DNA of 27,589 bases from positions 1 through 27,589 of the forward strand of contig JADKIA010000023.1 of the NCBI GenBank assembly GCA_016721465.1. Direction: 5' to 3'. Positions 24,262-27,589 of the stretch are shown here, one piece after another. The notes under the pieces are model-generated. The model had not been told where the DNA came from. It did no database searches and saw nothing but the letters and a program-made list of their open reading frames with translations. The stretch's first letter is position 1, and each line of letters begins with the position of its first letter. Made by a program: the position numbers and the translations under genes. The DNA is from Ideonella sp. (GTDB lineage: Bacteria > Pseudomonadota > Gammaproteobacteria > Burkholderiales > Burkholderiaceae_C).

Positions 24262-24594
24262 CTAGCTCCTCGGACGGATGGGTCGGGTGTATGGCGGTGG
24301 GTCGGGCATTGGTCTGTCCGCGCTGACGTGGCCCGATGCGCTGCGCATGACGGGCTGAAACGTCACTGCAGCCGCGACCCGGACATGCGGCCGCAGAGCC
24401 TGAGTCAAGCGCAGCGCATTCACCGGCAGCAACACGACGTGCAAAGCCAGCACCGGCCCAATGCCCGTCATGGCCGCGTAGGCGATGAAGGCCACGTTGC
24501 TGGCCATCGCCAGCAAGCGCAACGACACCGGGCGGCGCACGCTGAACGTCGCAAGCACCAGCGCACTGGCCACGTAGCCCATGAGATCGATCAC
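24262..24594 (-). CDS. YgjV-like small inner-membrane protein, 110 aa
   Basis: A GTG start at 24594 overlaps the TGA of the upstream PEP-CTERM gene (GTGA); ATG 24582 is an alternative. The first 75 residues have three membrane helices: LMGYVASALVLATFSV, LRLLAMASNVAFIAYAAM and GIGPVLALHVVLLPVNALRL. This matches the short YgjV/inner-membrane-protein family (opening LGYxASxLVxxTF and the SNVAFIAYG segment). A roughly 35-residue Pro-rich tail (RPMPDPPPYTRPIRPRS) follows. The function of the family is unknown. Its tight position between PEP-CTERM and DUF4395 genes shows it belongs to the same operon. Confidence 0.75.
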   Translation of the reverse strand: MIDLMGYVASALVLATFSVRRPVSLRLLAMASNVAFIAYAAMTGIGPVLALHVVLLPVNALRLTQALRPHVRVAAAVTFQPVMRSASGHVSADRPMPDPPPYTRPIRPRS

Positions 24595-25698
24595 GGCGTC
24601 TGGCGCTTGGCCTGGATCGGGCGGGGCAGCCGGAACTCGCGCGGACCAGACCCGCGCAACACGCCGGCCAACAGGCTCAGCAAGGCAAGGCCGAACGTGC
24701 CGGGCTCGGGCACCTGGCTGCTGACCAGAGTGATCGTGGGCACCAGGTTGCCGCGGGTGATGTTGACGCCAAACGGGTCGCCCAGAAAGGCCTGGTAGCC
24801 GTGCTCGAGGCCGTTGGTGCTGCCTTGCGCGGTGAGTTGGTAGATGTAGCTGAGCGAGTCGCCCTCGTACAGATCACCCAGCACCAGGTCGAAATCGCGC
24901 GCTGCCAGCGAGAAAGTCGGGTTGTAGGGGTCGGTGCCGACTGTCAGGATCCCCGATGCACTGCCAATTGCCAGGATGTCGGCGAAATTGCTGAAGACGC
25001 CCGGCCCGAGCAGGAACTGTGTTTCGAACACGCGCAGGCCGTACTCGAACAGCTTGCGGTCCTCGACGCTGCCGTTGGCACGCTGGATGTGCACCCACAA
25101 GTCGGCTGTGGCCTCGGCGGTTTCGGTGGTGCTGAACGAATCGCGGTTTGGCGGCACGCCGAACAGGCCGATGGTGAGCTCGGGGATGCTGAAATGCGCC
25201 GACAGCCGCGCCGTGCCGCTCATCGGGCCGGCGGCGTCGAAGATCTGCGTCCAGGAGGCCTGCGCCACCAGCTTCTCGTAGCCACCGGCATAGCCGACGA
25301 TCGCGGGGCCGAACAACAGCGAGCTGACGCCGACGCCGCCGTTTGCCGCTGGATTCGGCCAGCGCCGAGGCGAAGGCGTGGTTGGGCGACTGCCCGCGGC
25401 CCGACAGGTTCACGCCGCGCGGTGCCTCGTAGTACTGCTCGGACTTCTTGGCGCTGCCGGCCACGTCGCCCACGGTGGTCACTTCATTGCTGTACTGGGT
25501 GCCGCCCGGGTTGGTCAGCCGGGTGATGGTGGTGTGCATGTCGATCGGCAGGTCGACGACGCCGTACACGGGCGCGGCGGATGCCGGACCCAGGCCCAGT
25601 CCGGCGATGGCGATGGCGATGACCATGCCGGCCACGAGCCCGCGGCGGCGTCCGGCACGGTCTGCGGGTGAAAGGGGAATGCTTGAAGGGGTGAGCAT
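24591..25698 (-). CDS. PEP-CTERM sorting-domain exported protein, one frameshift
   Basis: From ATG 25698, with GGAGA seven bases upstream, the protein has a signal peptide (GLVAGMVIAIAIAGLGLGPASAA is its hydrophobic span) and then VYGVVDLPIDMHTTITRLTN, QYSNEVTTVGDVAGSAKKSE. After a frame break near 25350 it continues GGVGVSSLLFGPAIVGYAGG, SWTQIFDAAGPMSGTARLSA, DLWVHIQRANGSVEDRKLFE and NPTFSLAARDFDLVLGDLYE. The C-terminus is the sorting signal: VPEPGTFGLALLSLLAGVL, then basic residues. The tail after the helix (about 22 residues, RGSGPREFRLPRPI…) is longer than the few Arg usual for this signal. Exosortase would cleave near the PEP motif. About 365 residues; its role at the surface or in the matrix is unknown. 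Confidence 0.85.
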
Positions 25699-25964
25699 GG
25701 AACTTCTCCGTTGTTGTGGGTGGGCCGCATCGGGCGCCGACGCCTTGCGGTCTGGTCCTTGTTGGGAAGAACGAGGCGGGCGCCCGGATCGGGACAGCGC
25801 TGCGCGAAACTCCCAGAGCTAGGGGCACGCCGCGCGCGACACGGCGGATGCCGGCGGCGGCGGCGGGGACGCTTACCATTCGTTGCCAACACGATGCGCA
25901 GCCGCGTGGGCTTCGGGCCCACAGTGCGGGCACCAGGCGACGGGCCACGCAGAAAGACACTCGC
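25699..25964. promoter_or_regulatory. Divergent intergenic region between PEP-CTERM operon and sigma/kinase genes
   Basis: These 266 bases separate the start of the - strand PEP-CTERM operon from the start of the + strand sigma factor gene, so promoters for both must lie here. I looked for a sigma-54 site (GG-N10-GC type), known to drive some PEP-CTERM genes, and for a clean sigma-70 pair on both strands, and found none convincing. The only element visible is the ribosome site of the PEP-CTERM gene (complement of 25705-25709). Confidence 0.4.
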
Positions 25965-26510
25965 ATGTCAAACGATCCGGAGGTGGCGGCAGCGCCGGGC
26001 GCGGCGGTGGACGCCCGCTTCGAGGCCACCTACCACCAACTCAAGCGACTGGCACACGCCCGGCTTCGCGATGGCGGGCGCGATGTGCTGCTCGACACCA
26101 CCGGCCTGGTCCACGAAACCTACCTAAAGCTCGGCCAGCAAGCGGCGCTGCAATTCCCGGACAACGCTCACTTTTTGAGTTATGCCGGCCGAGTGATGCG
26201 CTCGGTGATCATTGACCTGGTGCGCCAGCGCCGCAGCGAGCGACATGGGGGCGACCTGCGGCGGGTCACCATGACCGGCGACGTCATGGAGCGCATGGGG
26301 GTGCCGACCAGCGAGGACCACATCCTGGGCGTGCACGAGGCTTTGCAAGAAATGGCCAAGCTCGATGAGCGCATGGCGCGCGTGGTGGAGCTGCGCTACT
26401 TCGCCGGGCTGAGCGACCTGGAAATCGCCAGCGCGCTGGGCATCACCGACCGCACGGTGCGGCGCGACTGGGCGCATGCGCGCCTGTTTCTGCTGGACGC
26501 GCTGGGCTGA
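25965..26510 (+). CDS. ECF-type RNA polymerase sigma factor, TIGR02999-like
   Basis: An intact frame of 181 residues from ATG 25965. Region 2 is seen in TYHQLKRLAHARLRDGGRDV, TTGLVHETYLKLGQQ, FPDNAHFLSYAGRVMRSVII and DLVRQRRSERHGGDLRRVTM. Region 4 is seen in LDERMARVVELRYFAGLSDL and the helix-turn-helix EIASALGITDRTVRRDWAHA. The VHETYLKL and HFLSYAGRVMRSVIIDLVRQ pattern is that of the ECF subgroup often encoded beside Ser/Thr kinases instead of a classical anti-sigma factor. No anti-sigma gene is adjacent; a protein kinase starts 27 bases downstream, so activity is probably controlled by phosphorylation. The divergent PEP-CTERM operon is a plausible target. Confidence 0.92.
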   Translation: MSNDPEVAAAPGAAVDARFEATYHQLKRLAHARLRDGGRDVLLDTTGLVHETYLKLGQQAALQFPDNAHFLSYAGRVMRSVIIDLVRQRRSERHGGDLRRVTMTGDVMERMGVPTSEDHILGVHEALQEMAKLDERMARVVELRYFAGLSDLEIASALGITDRTVRRDWAHARLFLLDALG

Positions 26511-26537
26511 TCGCGGCACAGCCGATGTGGGCAGGGC

Positions 26538-27589
26538 ATGCAAGGCAGCCGCTTCGACTACTCCCCCGGCCAGTGGGCCAGGCTGCGGCGCCTGCTGGAC
26601 GAGGCGCTGGCCCTCGGCGCGCAGGAGCAGCAGGCCTGGCTGGCCTCGCTGGACGACGCCACCCGTGAGCTGAAGCCCACACTGGCGCGCCTGCTGGCCG
26701 CCGCCGGCCGGCCGTGGATCGCTGCGCTGGACACGCTGCCCAAGGTGGAGACCGACCACTTCGCTGCAGCACCCGGCCGCAGCGCTCAGGAGCTGCCCGC
26801 GCACGGGCGCAGCGTGGGCCCGTATCGGCTGCTGCGCGAGCTGGGCCAGGGCGGCATGGCCACGGTGTGGCTGGCCGAGCGCACCGACATGCTGCAGGCC
26901 CGGCAGGTGGCGCTGAAGCTGCCGCATGGCGCGTGGCGCATGACGGGCCTGGCCGAGCGCATGGCGCGCGAGCGCGAGATCCTCGCCAGCCTGGAGCACC
27001 CCCACATCGCGCGGCTGTACGACGCTGGCGTCAGCGCCGAAGGCCAACCCTATCTGGCGCTGGAGTGGGTGGACGGCGTGCCCATCGATCGATTCGTGCG
27101 CGAGGGCGGATTGAGCGTGGCCGCCTGCCTGGCGTTGGTGGTGCAGGTGTGCGAGGCCGTGGCCCACGCCCATGCGCACCTGGTGGTGCACCGCGATCTC
27201 AAGCCCGGCAACATCCTCGTCACCGCAGCGGGCCAGGTGCGCCTGCTCGATTTCGGCATCGCCAAGCTGCTGGTCAACGAGGCCGGCGGCGCGCTGCAGG
27301 CCACGCAAGAGGGCGCGCGCGCGCTCACCCCCGACTACGCCGCGCCCGAGCAACTGCTGGGCCGGCCGGTGGGCACCGCGGCCGATGTGTATGCGCTAGG
27401 CGTGGTGCTGTTCGAACTGCTCACGGGCCAGCGGCCGCACCATCTGGCCCTGGGCAGTGGCCAGAGCCTGGCCGATGCCCTGGCGCAGCTGGCCCCGGTG
27501 CAGGCCAGCGATGTGGCGACCGATCCGCAGCGCCAACGCGCGCTGCGCGGTGACCTCGACACCATCATCGCCAAGGCCATGAAGCCTTT
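26538..27589 (+). CDS. Hanks-type Ser/Thr protein kinase, N-terminal part, runs off window
   Basis: ATG 26538 (MQGSRFDYSPGQWARLRRLL) opens an intact frame of 350 codons that continues beyond 27589. Residues 1-90 form a helical region (DEALALGAQEQQAWLASLDD) common in kinases paired with ECF sigma factors. The kinase domain follows: G-loop GQGGMATVW at 103-111, VALK with Lys 127, helix C REREILASLEHPHIARLYDA, catalytic HRDLKPGN at 218-225, DFG at 238-240, and the APE segment YAAPEQLLG. The expected later parts (a membrane helix or TPR/WD repeats) are not in view. All catalytic residues are present, so an active kinase is expected. It sits 27 bases after the sigma factor gene and likely shares its transcript. 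Confidence 0.95.
   Translation, partial: MQGSRFDYSPGQWARLRRLLDEALALGAQEQQAWLASLDDATRELKPTLARLLAAAGRPWIAALDTLPKVETDHFAAAPGRSAQELPAHGRSVGPYRLLRELGQGGMATVWLAERTDMLQARQVALKLPHGAWRMTGLAERMAREREILASLEHPHIARLYDAGVSAEGQPYLALEWVDGVPIDRFVREGGLSVAACLALVVQVCEAVAHAHAHLVVHRDLKPGNILVTAAGQVRLLDFGIAKLLVNEAGGALQATQEGARALTPDYAAPEQLLGRPVGTAADVYALGVVLFELLTGQRPHHLALGSGQSLADALAQLAPVQASDVATDPQRQRALRGDLDTIIAKAMKP

Noticed and set aside
23716..24798. A 360-codon + strand frame
   Set aside because: It is antisense to the DUF4395, YgjV-like and PEP-CTERM genes. Its composition is His/Arg/Gln-rich with no recognisable motif.
25699..25964. Sigma-54 promoter for the PEP-CTERM gene
   Set aside because: No GG-N10-GC element with the surrounding consensus was found on either strand.
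1..27589. CRISPR arrays, tRNA or rRNA genes
   Set aside because: No regularly spaced direct repeats and no tRNA- or rRNA-like conserved segments were seen by eye on either strand.

Overview
The window is high-GC DNA with the gene content of a betaproteobacterium of the order Burkholderiales (Comamonadaceae, or the Rubrivivax/Leptothrix/Ideonella side of the order). The pointers are a 3-hydroxybenzoate/gentisate operon, an NAD-type isocitrate dehydrogenase, a DUF1924 cytochrome, a PEP-CTERM protein and an IS110-family element. This is read from protein families, not from a database search. No rRNA, tRNA or CRISPR array was seen.

Reading frames are badly broken in the left third. Between 1 and about 10500 nearly every gene is recognisable only by hopping between frames, often at G or C runs, yet conserved motifs survive on both sides of each break. 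That pattern fits poor base calling (indels) better than natural decay. The right part is much cleaner: the genes at 10609-11637, 20196-24594 and 25965-27589 read through intact. Frame-broken genes are therefore called CDS unless there is independent evidence of real disruption.

Layout. 1-4508: two small unknown proteins, an M20 metallopeptidase (-), an unrecognised ORF (-), a fold-type III PLP amino-acid deaminase (+) and a MarR regulator (+). 4625-7675: a tight + strand catabolic operon of 3-hydroxybenzoate 6-monooxygenase, gentisate 1,2-dioxygenase and an FAH-family fumarylpyruvate hydrolase. The maleylpyruvate isomerase normally needed between the last two steps is not in the window. 7767-12183: a YjfB-like small protein, a class V aminotransferase (-), a zinc-ribbon membrane protein, isocitrate dehydrogenase and a DUF1924 monohaem cytochrome.

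12214-25698 is a 13.5 kb run of genes all on the - strand. In transcription order it holds a PEP-CTERM protein, a YgjV-like membrane protein, a DUF4395 membrane protein, a monohaem cytochrome/beta-barrel fusion, a class I cytochrome c, a UshA-type 5'-nucleotidase lipoprotein, thymidine phosphorylase, a Tat-exported streptogramin-lyase-like propeller, an alpha-carbonic anhydrase cut in two by a 1290-bp IS110-family insertion, a second beta-propeller protein, and a gamma-glutamyltransferase lipoprotein. Overlapping stop/start codons (GTGA and TGATG) and short gaps suggest the first five genes form one operon. Most products are exported or membrane-bound.

25965-27589 (+), divergent from the PEP-CTERM gene, holds an ECF-type sigma factor and a Ser/Thr protein kinase that runs off the window end; they are candidate regulators of the divergent operon.

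The best candidates for new biology are the cytochrome-barrel/cytochrome c operon, and the internally deleted IS110 element that still carries its long 5' non-coding end, where related elements encode a bridge RNA, inserted in the carbonic anhydrase gene.
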